Counted from the first letter of the stretch, positions 50,901 through 59,576 are shown. The stretch is DNA of 61,935 nucleotides from Syntrophomonas sp. (GCA_016841245.1 JAENZN010000015.1:1-61935); one strand, 5' to 3'. The notes: generated by a model from the letters alone, not told the origin. Made by a program: numbers and translations.

Positions 50901-52946
50901 ATCAAAGTACAAGATATAATGACCATCAACCCTTCAGTGCTTAACCCAGAAGCAACGCTGCAGGATGCTGCCAGGATCTTTATAGAAAAAGAAGTGACCA
51001 GCGCTCCGGTAGTAGATAAGGATTACAATCTGCTTGGTATGTTCGATAAGACCCAGCTTTTTCATGCAGCAGCATACGGGGATGACTTAAAAAACCAGAT
51101 AAAAGATTATATGATTAAAACCCCACCAACCGTAACGCCGCAGGACGATATCAAGATAATGCAGAAAGCTGGTGGCTTCAGCCAAATACCTGTTGTCGAT
51201 GGTCAAAAATTAATCGGTACAATCTTTCGGAAACATCTTGTTGGTTTGTATTACGATGAGCTTATGACTGTTATCGACTCAACGTACAATGCCATTATAA
51301 GTATAGATTCAGATGAAAATGTTAATATATTTAATCCGGCTGCCGAAAAGCTGTTGGGGAAAAAGCGTTCAGAGGTAGTAGGGGCTCCTTTTTCCAGTCT
51401 TTTTCCCAGCGGTCGGCTTCAGAAAATCATACAGAGCGGAAAGGTAGAACCCACTCAGAAATTTGTATTCAATGACAGACATTTTATCTCTAACCGAACT
51501 CCAATACTGGTTGACGGGAAAGTAGTAGGAGCAGTAGCAATATTGCAGGATGTTTCAGACTTTGACGCTATCATCGAAGAATTACAGACCACCTTGGAAA
51601 TAAAAGAAGAACTGGATGCTATAATTGAGTCTTCTTTTGATGGAATATTCGTAACTGATGACACAGGTAAAGTTATTCATGCCAATGAAGCTTACAAACG
51701 TATTACAGGAATTAATATGGAAGATGTCCTGGGCAAAAAGATGGACGAGCTGGTTGAAGCCGGTGTATACGATAAATCTGTAAGCATGCTGGTACGGGAT
51801 CGTCTGGAACCAATCACTCTTACTCAGGAAATCAGCACAGGAAAGACCGTTCTTGTTACCGGTAATCCTATTTTCGATAAACAAGGTAATTTATTCCGGG
51901 TCGTTACCAATGTACGTGACATTACCGAATTAAATACATTGAAAAAAGAAGTGCAGCACCTTCATTTCCAGGAAAAATTAAAAAAAGCTCAGCTGTGCGA
52001 AAACTATATCGTTAGATCCTCTAAATCAAGAGAACTTCTGGATCTTATTATACGTCTTGGTCAGGTGGATTCAACCGTCTTGATTTATGGTGAATCAGGT
52101 GTGGGGAAAGAAATGGTAGCAAATATCCTGCACAACAATAGTATTCGCAAAGACAAGCCTATAGTTCACATAAATTGTGGAGCTATACCTGCCGCCCTCC
52201 TGGAATCCGAGCTTTTTGGTTATGAAGCGGGCGCATTTACCGGAGCCCAGAAACATGGAAAAGCAGGATTATTTCAGATTGCAGATAAGGGAGCACTCTT
52301 TCTGGATGAAATAGGCGAACTACCTTTCAGCCTGCAGGTTAAGCTGCTGCGTGCTATCCAGGAATCTGAAATCACCCGGGTAGGTGGGGTTAAGCCGATT
52401 AAGATAGATGTACGCATCATAGCTGCAACAAATCGGAATTTGCAGGACATGGTAGCGAATGGCACTTTCAGGAAAGACCTTTTCTACCGGTTGAATGTCG
52501 TACCGGTTAATGTACCTCCTCTCAGAGAACGCCGGGAAGAAATTCCTGCTCTGGTTTATCACGTTATAAAAAAACTAAACGACAGGTACGGTCTCAATAA
52601 GACAGTGTATGAAAAAGTTGTAGATCAGCTTATAAATTATGATTGGCCCGGAAATATACGGGAACTGGAAAACATCATTGAGCGAGCTTATGTTACCGTC
52701 CCAGGTAACATTATAAAAGATGTCAATTTAGAGTCATCAGATACTCAGCAGAAGGAATTCCCCTTAAAATTACCCGATGAGCTTAAGTTGAAAAAAGCAG
52801 TTGAAGAGTTTGAGAAAATGCTGATCCTAAATTCTTTGAAACGATATGGCAGTACCCGGAAAGCAGCCGTGGTGCTCGGGGTCAGTCAACCAACCGTATG
52901 CCGCAAAGCAGCACGTTACGGTATTCGCCTGGCAGACTATGAATAA
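50901..52946 (+). CDS. sigma-54-dependent activator, CBS-CBS-PAS-PAS-AAA-Fis HTH, start possibly AUC
   Basis: About 681 residues, co-linear with the activator at 30901-32958. It has two CBS motifs (1-115), PAS domains (about 125-220 and 235-340), AAA+ with GESGVGKE (about 397) and GAFTGA (about 443), then a C-terminal HTH (STRKAAVVLGVSQPTVCRKA). The first standard start is ATG 50919, 24 bases from the ribosome binding site GGAGGG. Six codons earlier, ATC (50901) is 6 bases behind it and begins xKVQDIMTINPSVL, the standard CBS opening MKVxDIM. So translation probably begins at AUC. It precedes the 4-hydroxybutyrate genes and a sigma-54 promoter and is their expected activator. Confidence 0.92.
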   Translation: MKVQDIMTINPSVLNPEATLQDAARIFIEKEVTSAPVVDKDYNLLGMFDKTQLFHAAAYGDDLKNQIKDYMIKTPPTVTPQDDIKIMQKAGGFSQIPVVDGQKLIGTIFRKHLVGLYYDELMTVIDSTYNAIISIDSDENVNIFNPAAEKLLGKKRSEVVGAPFSSLFPSGRLQKIIQSGKVEPTQKFVFNDRHFISNRTPILVDGKVVGAVAILQDVSDFDAIIEELQTTLEIKEELDAIIESSFDGIFVTDDTGKVIHANEAYKRITGINMEDVLGKKMDELVEAGVYDKSVSMLVRDRLEPITLTQEISTGKTVLVTGNPIFDKQGNLFRVVTNVRDITELNTLKKEVQHLHFQEKLKKAQLCENYIVRSSKSRELLDLIIRLGQVDSTVLIYGESGVGKEMVANILHNNSIRKDKPIVHINCGAIPAALLESELFGYEAGAFTGAQKHGKAGLFQIADKGALFLDEIGELPFSLQVKLLRAIQESEITRVGGVKPIKIDVRIIAATNRNLQDMVANGTFRKDLFYRLNVVPVNVPPLRERREEIPALVYHVIKKLNDRYGLNKTVYEKVVDQLINYDWPGNIRELENIIERAYVTVPGNIIKDVNLESSDTQQKEFPLKLPDELKLKKAVEEFEKMLILNSLKRYGSTRKAAVVLGVSQPTVCRKAARYGIRLADYE

Positions 52947-52970
52947 GGGTGATTCACATTTGTGTCACCC

Positions 52971-52986
52971 GATACCTTTTTGTATA
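52971..52986. promoter_or_regulatory. weaker copy of the activator palindrome
   Basis: GATACCTTTTTGTATA differs from GATACGTTTTTGTATC at two positions. It lies 25 bases after the activator stop codon and about 80 bases before the exact copy at 53053. Two spaced sites are common for enhancer-binding proteins. Confidence 0.45.
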
Positions 52987-53052
52987 TCTATCATTTTCAC
53001 TTGATGCTTACTTGATCAAATAAGAGAGAACAGCATTCAAAATGACACAATA

Positions 53053-53068
53053 GATACAAAAACGTATC
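53053..53068. promoter_or_regulatory. 16-bp palindromic activator site in front of abfD
   Basis: GATACAAAAACGTATC is the exact reverse complement of the site at 50831-50846. It is 130 bases upstream of the -24 box, the usual enhancer distance for sigma-54 promoters. Confidence 0.72.
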
Positions 53069-53197
53069 GCCATCAATACTTTTACAAACCACAGATAATA
53101 ACTCCACAAATTATCAATTTTCATTTTCATATCTTCTTAACACCGTTCTTTTCAATTACATAAAAATTTTTTAATAAAATATATTCTTTTTTTAACA

Positions 53198-53213
53198 TGG
53201 TACAAAGTTTGCA
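53198..53213 (+). promoter_or_regulatory. sigma-54 promoter (-24/-12) of the 4-hydroxybutyrate operon
   Basis: TGGTACAAAGTTTGCA fits TGGCAC-N5-TTGC with one mismatch (T for C in the -24 box) and correct spacing. It lies 118 bases before the abfD start codon. Confidence 0.82.
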
Positions 53214-53330
53214 ATAACAAATAACGTACAGTAAAAGAACAGTTGTTCTTACATTTAATGCATTAAATACGTTTCGGAACAGTAACTCCAAGCTGTAATT
53301 ATCATTGTAAATGTGAAAGGAGTGTACGTA

Positions 53331-54809
53331 ATGACCTTAAAAAAACCGCAGGAGTATATCGATGACCTCAGGGCTATGGCCGGAGATATCGATGTCTACA
53401 TGTTCGGTGAAAAAGTTGAAAATTACGTGGACAACCCAATTATTCGGCCATCTATAAATGCTATGGCCATGACCTACAAATTGGCTCAGGAGCCTGAATA
53501 TGAAGATTTGATGACAGAAGTATCACCTCTAACTGGCGAAAGAGTTAATCGTTTCGCCTACCTGCATCAAAGTAAAGAAGACTTAATTAAGAAGGTAAAG
53601 ATGCTTCGTCTTCTGGGACAAAAAACTGGCTGCTGTTTCCAGAGGTGCGTAGGAATGGATGCGATTAATGCTTTATACAATACCACCTTCGAAATGGATG
53701 CCAAACATCAAACAAATTATCATGAGCGCTTCAAAAAGTGGCTGATTGACATCCAGAACAAGGATCTCACTATCGATGGGTGCATGACTGATGCCCGCGG
53801 TGACAGATCCAAATCACCCGGACAGCAACCTGATCCAGATGCTTATCTGCATGTAGTTGAGAAAAGAGAAGATGGTATTGTAGTGCGCGGATGCAAGCTT
53901 CATCAGACCGGTATGATCAATTCCCATGAAATTTTGGTTATGCCTAATAACAGTCTCAAAGCAGGAGAAGAAGAGTGGGCTGTTTGTTTTGCAATTCCCT
54001 TGAATACACCCGGTATGATCTATGTATATGGACGTCAATCCTGTGATACCAGAAAACTTGAGGGTGGCGACATCGATACTGGAAACAAATATTTCGGTGG
54101 ACAAGAAGTAATGACGATTTTTGAAGATGTTTTCGTACCCTGGGACAGAGTTTTTATGTGCGGAGAAACTGACTTTACAACTATGATAGTTGAACGCTTT
54201 GCGGGCTATCACCGTCAGAGCTATGGCGGATGCAAAGTTGGTGTAGGTGACAATCTGATAGGTTGTGCCAAGGCACTGGCTGATTATCAGGGAGTAAGCA
54301 AAGCTTCTGGAATAAAAGACAAAATTGTGGAAATGTGTCACCTCAATGAAACTTTATATGCCTGCGGTATTGCCTGTTCAGCCGAAGGCCGGGAAACAGC
54401 AGCCGGCAATTATCTGATCGATATCTTGCTCGCCAATATCTGCAAGCAGAATGTTACCCGTTTCCCTTATGAAATTGCCAGATTAGGCCAGGATATTGCC
54501 GGTGGTTATTTCGTGACCATGCCTTCAGAAAAAGACTTTGATATTCCTGAAGTGGGTGAACTGGTGAAAAAATATTCAGCCACCTCTACTGAAGTTCCCG
54601 TTGAAAACCGTCAGCGCATGCTGCGATTGATGGAAAATCTTACTCTGGGATGCGCCGCAGTCGGTTACCTGACCGAGTCAATGCACGGTGCGGGTTCACC
54701 ACAGGCACAGAGAATCATGATTACGAGGTTGATCGACCTAGAACATCGTAAGGAACTGGCTGAAAAGCTATGCGGAGTTAAAGAAAATAACGACGTAGAC
54801 TGGGAATAA
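53331..54809 (+). CDS. abfD: 4-hydroxybutyryl-CoA dehydratase / vinylacetyl-CoA delta-isomerase
   Basis: 492 residues, flavin- and [4Fe-4S]-containing enzyme that converts 4-hydroxybutyryl-CoA to crotonyl-CoA. The cluster ligands known from the Clostridium enzyme are kept here as Cys102, Cys106, His294 and Cys301 (CCFQRCVGMD and AGYHRQSYGGCKVG). The FAD part is acyl-CoA dehydrogenase-like (HQTGMINSHEILVMPNN, YGRQSCDTRKLEGGDID). Start ATG 53331 is 6 bases behind GGAGTG; an upstream GTG-type frame at 53313 contains that site. It heads the plus-strand operon with the cysteine-rich protein, CoA-transferase and permease, behind a sigma-54 promoter. Crotonyl-CoA can enter beta-oxidation or butyrate formation. 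Confidence 0.95.
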   Translation: MTLKKPQEYIDDLRAMAGDIDVYMFGEKVENYVDNPIIRPSINAMAMTYKLAQEPEYEDLMTEVSPLTGERVNRFAYLHQSKEDLIKKVKMLRLLGQKTGCCFQRCVGMDAINALYNTTFEMDAKHQTNYHERFKKWLIDIQNKDLTIDGCMTDARGDRSKSPGQQPDPDAYLHVVEKREDGIVVRGCKLHQTGMINSHEILVMPNNSLKAGEEEWAVCFAIPLNTPGMIYVYGRQSCDTRKLEGGDIDTGNKYFGGQEVMTIFEDVFVPWDRVFMCGETDFTTMIVERFAGYHRQSYGGCKVGVGDNLIGCAKALADYQGVSKASGIKDKIVEMCHLNETLYACGIACSAEGRETAAGNYLIDILLANICKQNVTRFPYEIARLGQDIAGGYFVTMPSEKDFDIPEVGELVKKYSATSTEVPVENRQRMLRLMENLTLGCAAVGYLTESMHGAGSPQAQRIMITRLIDLEHRKELAEKLCGVKENNDVDWE

Positions 54810-54841
54810 GCTCAATTAATGCGAAAAAGGATCTAAAACCA

Positions 54842-55141
54842 ATTAAGCTCAGGATAAAATATTGCGGCGGATGCAACCCGGTAATAAACCGGAAGCAGCT
54901 GGTTGATGAGGTACTAAACTGCCTTAAAGTTTCAACCCGGGTTGAACTGACACAGAACTATGCAGATATAGCACTGGTAGTCTGCGGATGTCCAGCTGCC
55001 TGCGTTGATTTGGATAAAATTAGAAATCAAGCTGAATATGTAATACTGGTCGCTGGTAACTATATTAATCACTATCAAGTTCCCAGCGACCAAATGGCAA
55101 TAATAATTTGCCAATTAATAAGCGATAGAGAGGAGGTTTAG
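54842..55141 (+). CDS. 99-codon cysteine-rich protein inside the 4-hydroxybutyrate operon, non-canonical start
   Basis: A well-formed frame fills the gap between abfD and the CoA-transferase gene: IKLRIKYCGGCNPVINRKQL, VDEVLNCLKVSTRV, YADIALVVCGCPAACVDLDK, then NHYQVPSDQMAIIICQLISD. It has a CGGCNP motif near the start and CGCPAAC in the middle, so it may bind metal or a cluster or carry redox thiols. The expected Met position is ATT 54842, 10 bases after AAGGA; there is no ATG, GTG or TTG nearby in frame. The family looks like small CGGCNP proteins of anaerobes, whose function I cannot name. Its end supplies the AGGAGG of the next gene. A remnant gene is the alternative. Confidence 0.65.
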   Translation: MKLRIKYCGGCNPVINRKQLVDEVLNCLKVSTRVELTQNYADIALVVCGCPAACVDLDKIRNQAEYVILVAGNYINHYQVPSDQMAIIICQLISDREEV

Positions 55142-55146
55142 TTAAA

Positions 55147-56451
55147 TTGTTGAACTGGCGCGATCACTATATCAATCGTCTATTTCCGGCAAACGAAGCT
55201 GTAAAATGTATCAAGTCAGGTGACAGGGTGGTATTAGGTCACGCTTGCGGCGAACCTCAGCTGCTGCCAGAAGCAATGGTAGCCAGAGCTGACGAACTGG
55301 AGAATGTTGAAATAGTCCATATGGTAGCGATGGGAAAAGGACTATACGCCCAGCCAGAAATGTCTGGACATTTCCGTCATAATGGTCTCTTTATCGGAGG
55401 CCCCACCAGGAAGGCCGTAAAAGAACAAAGGGCTGATTACACTCCCTGCTTTTTTTCAGAAATACCAGCTTTATTCCGGGAGAATAGATTACCGGTAGAT
55501 GTAGCAATGGTTACCATAACACCCCCCGATCAGTTTGGCTTTTGCAGCCTGGGAGTCTCAGTTGATTACACCCTGCAGGCTATCAAATCTGCCAAAACTG
55601 TAATAGCAGAAGTCAATCCCAATATGCCAAGAACACAGGGCAATTCATATATACGAGTGGAGGATATAGACTATTTCGTGGCATGTGATTTACCCATAAT
55701 AGAGCTGGGTCAGCCGCAGATAGGAAATGTCGAAAAGGAAATTGGACGAAATATAGCATCCCTCATTGAAGACGGCTCTACACTTCAGCTGGGAATAGGA
55801 GCTATTCCTGATGCGGTTCTCAAATTCCTGAATGACAAAAACGACTTAGGGATTCATTCGGAAATGTTCTCCGATGGTGTAGTTGAACTGGCCGAAGCAG
55901 GGGTCATAACCTGTAAACACAAGACTCTTCACCCAGGCAAAATGATTGTTACTTTTCTTATGGGAAGCAAAAAGCTGTATCAATGGGTTAATGAAAATCC
56001 CATGGTAGAAATGTACCCGGTAGATTATGTAAATGACCCATATGTTGTTATGCGTAATGACAAAATGGTTTCCATCAACTCAGCCCTTCAAGTAGATGTT
56101 CTAGGACAGGTAGCAGCAGATACACTCGGCCCGGTACAGTTCAGCGGAGTCGGTGGGCAGGTCGATTTTGTAAGGGGAGCAAGCAGATCAAAGGGAGGAA
56201 AATCCTTTATTGCCCTACCCTCTACCGCTGCTAAAGGTACTGTTTCCCGAATTGTTCCTTTACTGGATTTAGCATCCAGTGTTACCACCTCCAGAAATGA
56301 CGTAGACTATGTAGTTACAGAATATGGAATAGCCGCTTTGCGGGGCAAGACCATCCGACAGAGAATGGATGCATTAACAAATGTTGCACATCCCGATTTT
56401 CGTAATTACATCAAACAAAAAACCCAGGAGATTTATTTTTCGGACAGGTAA
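55147..56451 (+). CDS. abfT: 4-hydroxybutyrate CoA-transferase / acetyl-CoA hydrolase family
   Basis: 434 residues of the Cat2/AbfT class I CoA-transferase family. The nucleophilic glutamate is Glu239 in GIHSEMFSDGV, with the LQLGIGAIPDAVL stretch before it and EYGIAALRGKTIRQRMDALT near the end. It transfers CoA from acetyl- or butyryl-CoA to 4-hydroxybutyrate to form the AbfD substrate; butyrate:acetate CoA-transfer is a possible alternative. The TTG start (55147) follows AGGAGG at 10 bases; a second TTG directly after it is equally possible. It lies 5 bases after the cysteine-rich gene. Confidence 0.9.
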   Translation: MLNWRDHYINRLFPANEAVKCIKSGDRVVLGHACGEPQLLPEAMVARADELENVEIVHMVAMGKGLYAQPEMSGHFRHNGLFIGGPTRKAVKEQRADYTPCFFSEIPALFRENRLPVDVAMVTITPPDQFGFCSLGVSVDYTLQAIKSAKTVIAEVNPNMPRTQGNSYIRVEDIDYFVACDLPIIELGQPQIGNVEKEIGRNIASLIEDGSTLQLGIGAIPDAVLKFLNDKNDLGIHSEMFSDGVVELAEAGVITCKHKTLHPGKMIVTFLMGSKKLYQWVNENPMVEMYPVDYVNDPYVVMRNDKMVSINSALQVDVLGQVAADTLGPVQFSGVGGQVDFVRGASRSKGGKSFIALPSTAAKGTVSRIVPLLDLASSVTTSRNDVDYVVTEYGIAALRGKTIRQRMDALTNVAHPDFRNYIKQKTQEIYFSDR

Positions 56452-56481
56452 ATTGAAAACGTAAGAGGAAGGGGATTAATC

Positions 56482-57912
56482 ATGCGTGAATTTCGTGAAT
56501 ACGGCCAAGAAAACCGTTTTATTCCAGCCGGACCCTTTAAGGTAAGATTACCCGGTGTCCATTACCGATGGGAATGGGCAGATTATATCCAGGGTCTTAT
56601 AATGTGCGCTGTCTGCTTGGGTGCTATTCCTATATTACAGGAAACTCTGGGAATGCCATTTGAAGTTGCTATAGCAATAGTGGTGTTAAATGGATTTCTC
56701 TATACCTGGCATACGTTACTGGGTGACCCGGTTGTTCCAGGTTGGATCACACCGGCCATACCGCTGTTAATCGCATATTGTCTGCTTTTCCCGGAAGGAG
56801 CACCTAGAATGCAAGCCCTGATAGCATTTGAGATGGGACTGGGTATATTTGCGATTTTTCTAGGAACTACGGGATTAGCCGGTAAACTTATCAGCCTAAT
56901 ACCACATTGTATTAAATCCGGTGTTATTATGGGAGCAGGTTTTTCCGCTATTTATATGATATTTACAACTGGCGGAAAGTTTGATTCATTTCCTATAACC
57001 TGTAGCTTATGTCTGATAGTTGCGTTCTATCTTTTGTTTTCAAACCACTTCAAGAGCCTCATGGCTAAGGGAGGCATCTGGACAACTATCGGCAACCTGG
57101 GGATACTCCCCTGTATCATAGTCGCTATCGTCGCTGCCCCGTTATTTGGCGAAACTCCCTGGCCGGTAATCGAATGGAGCATAACCAAGCCGGCTTTTGG
57201 AGTATTATGGACCGAATGGGTTCCCTGGGGTGCGCTGGGATGGCCTACCCTCTCTATGTATGCCGCTTCAATCCCAACCATTCTGGCAGTATACATCGTT
57301 CTCTTCGGTGATGTAGTCCAGAGTCAGGCCCTGGTAAAAGACGCTGATGTCACCAGACCTGATGAGCTTATCGAATACAGTCCTGACCGTGCTCATCTGA
57401 TATTTGGTATCAGAAACCTGATAATGTCAGTCATGGGTCCCGACGTAACCATGTGCGGTCCCCTGTGGGCAGCCATGCAGGTTGTTACCTGTGAACGCTA
57501 CAAAAAAGGACGCGAAAGTATGGATTCATTATTTGGCGGAGCCGCCAGCTTCCGCTGGGGAACATTTACCGGTTACTGGTTAATGCCTATAGTTACTCTG
57601 ACCAAGCCCATACTTCCAGTGGCTCTGGCTCTTACCATGATAGTTCAGGGCTTTGTAAGTGTACGTATCGGAGTCATGGAATCCAAGAGCTTCAGAGACC
57701 TCGGTATCGCAGGAGTTATCGGGGGAGTACTGTTAGCCAAAGGTGCTGCCTATGCTTTCGCAGTTGGTATTTTAGCCACATTCCTTGCCTACGGCAATGA
57801 TTTCTTTAAAGGTGATGTTGAATTTGGACACCTGTGGTCTGAGCAAATAGAAAAATGGCTGGAAAAAGAAGAAGAACTAATCAAAAAAGCAGATACAGCC
57901 AGCATCGCATAA
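56482..57912 (+). CDS. multipass permease of the 4-hydroxybutyrate operon
   Basis: 476 residues with about 11-12 transmembrane segments. The architecture suggests a transporter of the UraA/SulP type fold, for example GAIPILQETLGMPFEVAIAI, LGDPVVPGWITPAIPLLIA, CIKSGVIMGAGFSAIYMIFT, AASIPTILAVYIVLFGDVVQ and MSVMGPDVTMCGPLWAAMQV. I do not recognise a characterised member. It follows the CoA-transferase by 30 bases with GAGGAAGGGG before ATG, so it belongs to the operon. Uptake of 4-hydroxybutyrate or a related C4 acid is inferred from position. A 14-bp hairpin ends the unit at 57948-57988. Confidence 0.8.
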   Translation: MREFREYGQENRFIPAGPFKVRLPGVHYRWEWADYIQGLIMCAVCLGAIPILQETLGMPFEVAIAIVVLNGFLYTWHTLLGDPVVPGWITPAIPLLIAYCLLFPEGAPRMQALIAFEMGLGIFAIFLGTTGLAGKLISLIPHCIKSGVIMGAGFSAIYMIFTTGGKFDSFPITCSLCLIVAFYLLFSNHFKSLMAKGGIWTTIGNLGILPCIIVAIVAAPLFGETPWPVIEWSITKPAFGVLWTEWVPWGALGWPTLSMYAASIPTILAVYIVLFGDVVQSQALVKDADVTRPDELIEYSPDRAHLIFGIRNLIMSVMGPDVTMCGPLWAAMQVVTCERYKKGRESMDSLFGGAASFRWGTFTGYWLMPIVTLTKPILPVALALTMIVQGFVSVRIGVMESKSFRDLGIAGVIGGVLLAKGAAYAFAVGILATFLAYGNDFFKGDVEFGHLWSEQIEKWLEKEEELIKKADTASIA

Positions 57913-57947
57913 CTCATTTACTCCTCCTATAGAAAACCTGATGCTGC

Positions 57948-57988
57948 TATAGCGAAAAGTGGGGCTATATGCCTCACTTTTCGCTATA
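57948..57988 (+). terminator. 14-bp hairpin behind the permease gene
   Basis: TATAGCGAAAAGTG (57948-57961) and CACTTTTCGCTATA (57975-57988) are perfect inverted arms. No T tract follows on the plus strand (CATCCCCCC), so it may be a 3'-end structure or rho-assisted terminator of the operon. Confidence 0.6.
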
Positions 57989-58120
57989 CATCCCCCCAAA
58001 AAAAACATGATTTTGATAACTTTTCGATATAAAATATAACAAATGGCAATATTATATTTAATCAATTTATTCTTTTGGCGTTCCTGCTTGATCATCAATA
58101 TGGATGGAGTGAAAACGATT

Positions 58121-58765
58121 ATGACACTGACAATTATAGAAATAGTCTTTTTTGTTTCTTTTATTGCTGCAATCCTCTATTTTAAAATACTTTCGCACCC
58201 TCAGCTGGGAGAAAAAGAAATTGGTCCCTATACTATAGTATACGTACGCAATATAGGTTCAACCTGGTCTACTATCGGTAAGATTAAGGAATTAAAAAAA
58301 TATTTGGGCAGCAAGGGCATTAAATCGAGACTGTACATAAGTATATACCTGACTGACCCTACCATAATTGATACCAATACAATTCCCGGATTAGTTGGGG
58401 CGGTAATCGATGATGCTGATTTACCCTTGGTTGAAGAGCCCTATGCTATTACAACTGTCGCCCCCAGATACGTAGCAACTGCCGCCAACGCCAATCGTCT
58501 GATAGCACTCAATAAAAACGCACTTTATCCCCTTCTTAGAGCTTATATGAATACTAATGGCTATACTAACGCTGAAGAAGAATACATAGAACTATATCAC
58601 CTGGATGAACGGAACGGATTCGGTAATGGATTCTATACTGAAGTATGTACTAAAATAAGAAAGCAGACTGAAGAAGAACTGAAGGAAACGGAAGCATACG
58701 AAAATAGGGGTATAGATGCGGCTTCGAAGCTCTTTGGTGGAAATGGACGCTTTGGGAAAGGTTAA
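58121..58765 (+). CDS. membrane-anchored GyrI-like domain protein
   Basis: 214 residues. One N-terminal transmembrane helix (IIEIVFFVSFIAAILYFKIL) and a GyrI/AraC-effector-binding-like domain: GPYTIVYVRNIGSTWSTIGK, ELKKYLGSKGIKSRLYISIY, LTDPTIIDTNTIPGLVGAVI, EEPYAITTVAPRYVA and EEEYIELYHLDER. The acidic C-terminal tail contains EEELKETEAYENRG. GyrI-like domains bind small hydrophobic molecules. The start was placed at ATG 58121; an ATG at 58100 is possible. It lies outside the terminator of the previous operon. Role unknown. Confidence 0.7.
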   Translation: MTLTIIEIVFFVSFIAAILYFKILSHPQLGEKEIGPYTIVYVRNIGSTWSTIGKIKELKKYLGSKGIKSRLYISIYLTDPTIIDTNTIPGLVGAVIDDADLPLVEEPYAITTVAPRYVATAANANRLIALNKNALYPLLRAYMNTNGYTNAEEEYIELYHLDERNGFGNGFYTEVCTKIRKQTEEELKETEAYENRGIDAASKLFGGNGRFGKG

Positions 58766-59104
58766 AATGTTATTACTCCCCCATTAATAATTCGCTATTC
58801 ATTTCCCAGGATAGACTGGGTTGAGCTATATTATGGCCAAGGAAGGCGAACTCACCTGCATATAGTACCTGAAGAAAGATCCTCCGGGTACCCTCATTGA
58901 GTAATGCGCTCCATTAAGCAAGACATTAATAGTTGACCGGAATGCTGCCCAAATCAATAATTATATTTATGCTGAATTTTTACCGTAGTATGGAATACTT
59001 TGGAGTAATGGGTTAGAATAATGTCCAAACTCATCAATGGGGGATAACTTAGACCAATTAACATTCAGCAGTACATCATAGAATATACACTGGAGGAATG
59101 CAGA
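58766..59104. other. intergenic region, no gene seen
   Basis: 340 AT-rich bases before the small zincin gene. No frame with a ribosome binding site and protein-like sequence was found, and no clear hairpin. Confidence 0.35.
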
Positions 59105-59464
59105 ATGGCTAAACCTTCTTTGGAGGAATTCACGGACATGCTGGATAGAGCAGTAAATCGCATCCCACCCCGATTTTGCAGAGAATTGACCGGTGGCTTC
59201 AATGTGCAGAAGAAGAAACAACGAGACGGTGACTATTATATACTCGGCGAATATATTGAGGAAGACCATCTAGGTAGTTTCATCTTGTTTTATTATGGTT
59301 CCTTTGTGGAAGTGCTGGAGTCCGAGCCCCGGGAAGCCTGGGAAGCCGAGATTATGGATACCGTGCTGCACGAAATGCAGCATCACCTTGAAGCTCAAGC
59401 AGGATTAGACGATTTAGCCCGCCAGGAAATAGAGGAATTAACAAAAGCCCTGCATCAGAAATAA
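59105..59464 (+). CDS. minimal zincin-like metallopeptidase
   Basis: 119 residues with HEMQHHLE (HExxH motif) at about 95-102 preceded by a typical helix (WEAEIMDTVLHEMQHHLEAQ). The body YYILGEYIEEDHLGSFILFY matches the small zincin family of possible metallopeptidases (Zincin_1/DUF1025 type). A TGGAGGAATGCAGA precedes the ATG. The protein substrate is unknown. Transcribed alone, with a terminator at 59577-59603. Confidence 0.85.
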   Translation: MAKPSLEEFTDMLDRAVNRIPPRFCRELTGGFNVQKKKQRDGDYYILGEYIEEDHLGSFILFYYGSFVEVLESEPREAWEAEIMDTVLHEMQHHLEAQAGLDDLARQEIEELTKALHQK

Positions 59465-59576
59465 TTCATTTTAAAATTGCCCTGATAGCTAAAACTACAG
59501 CCAGTAAGGTCTAAGCACAATCGTGCTCTCAACCAGCATTTATTATAAGCCAAAGAAAGCAAAAAACAGGGGGTAC

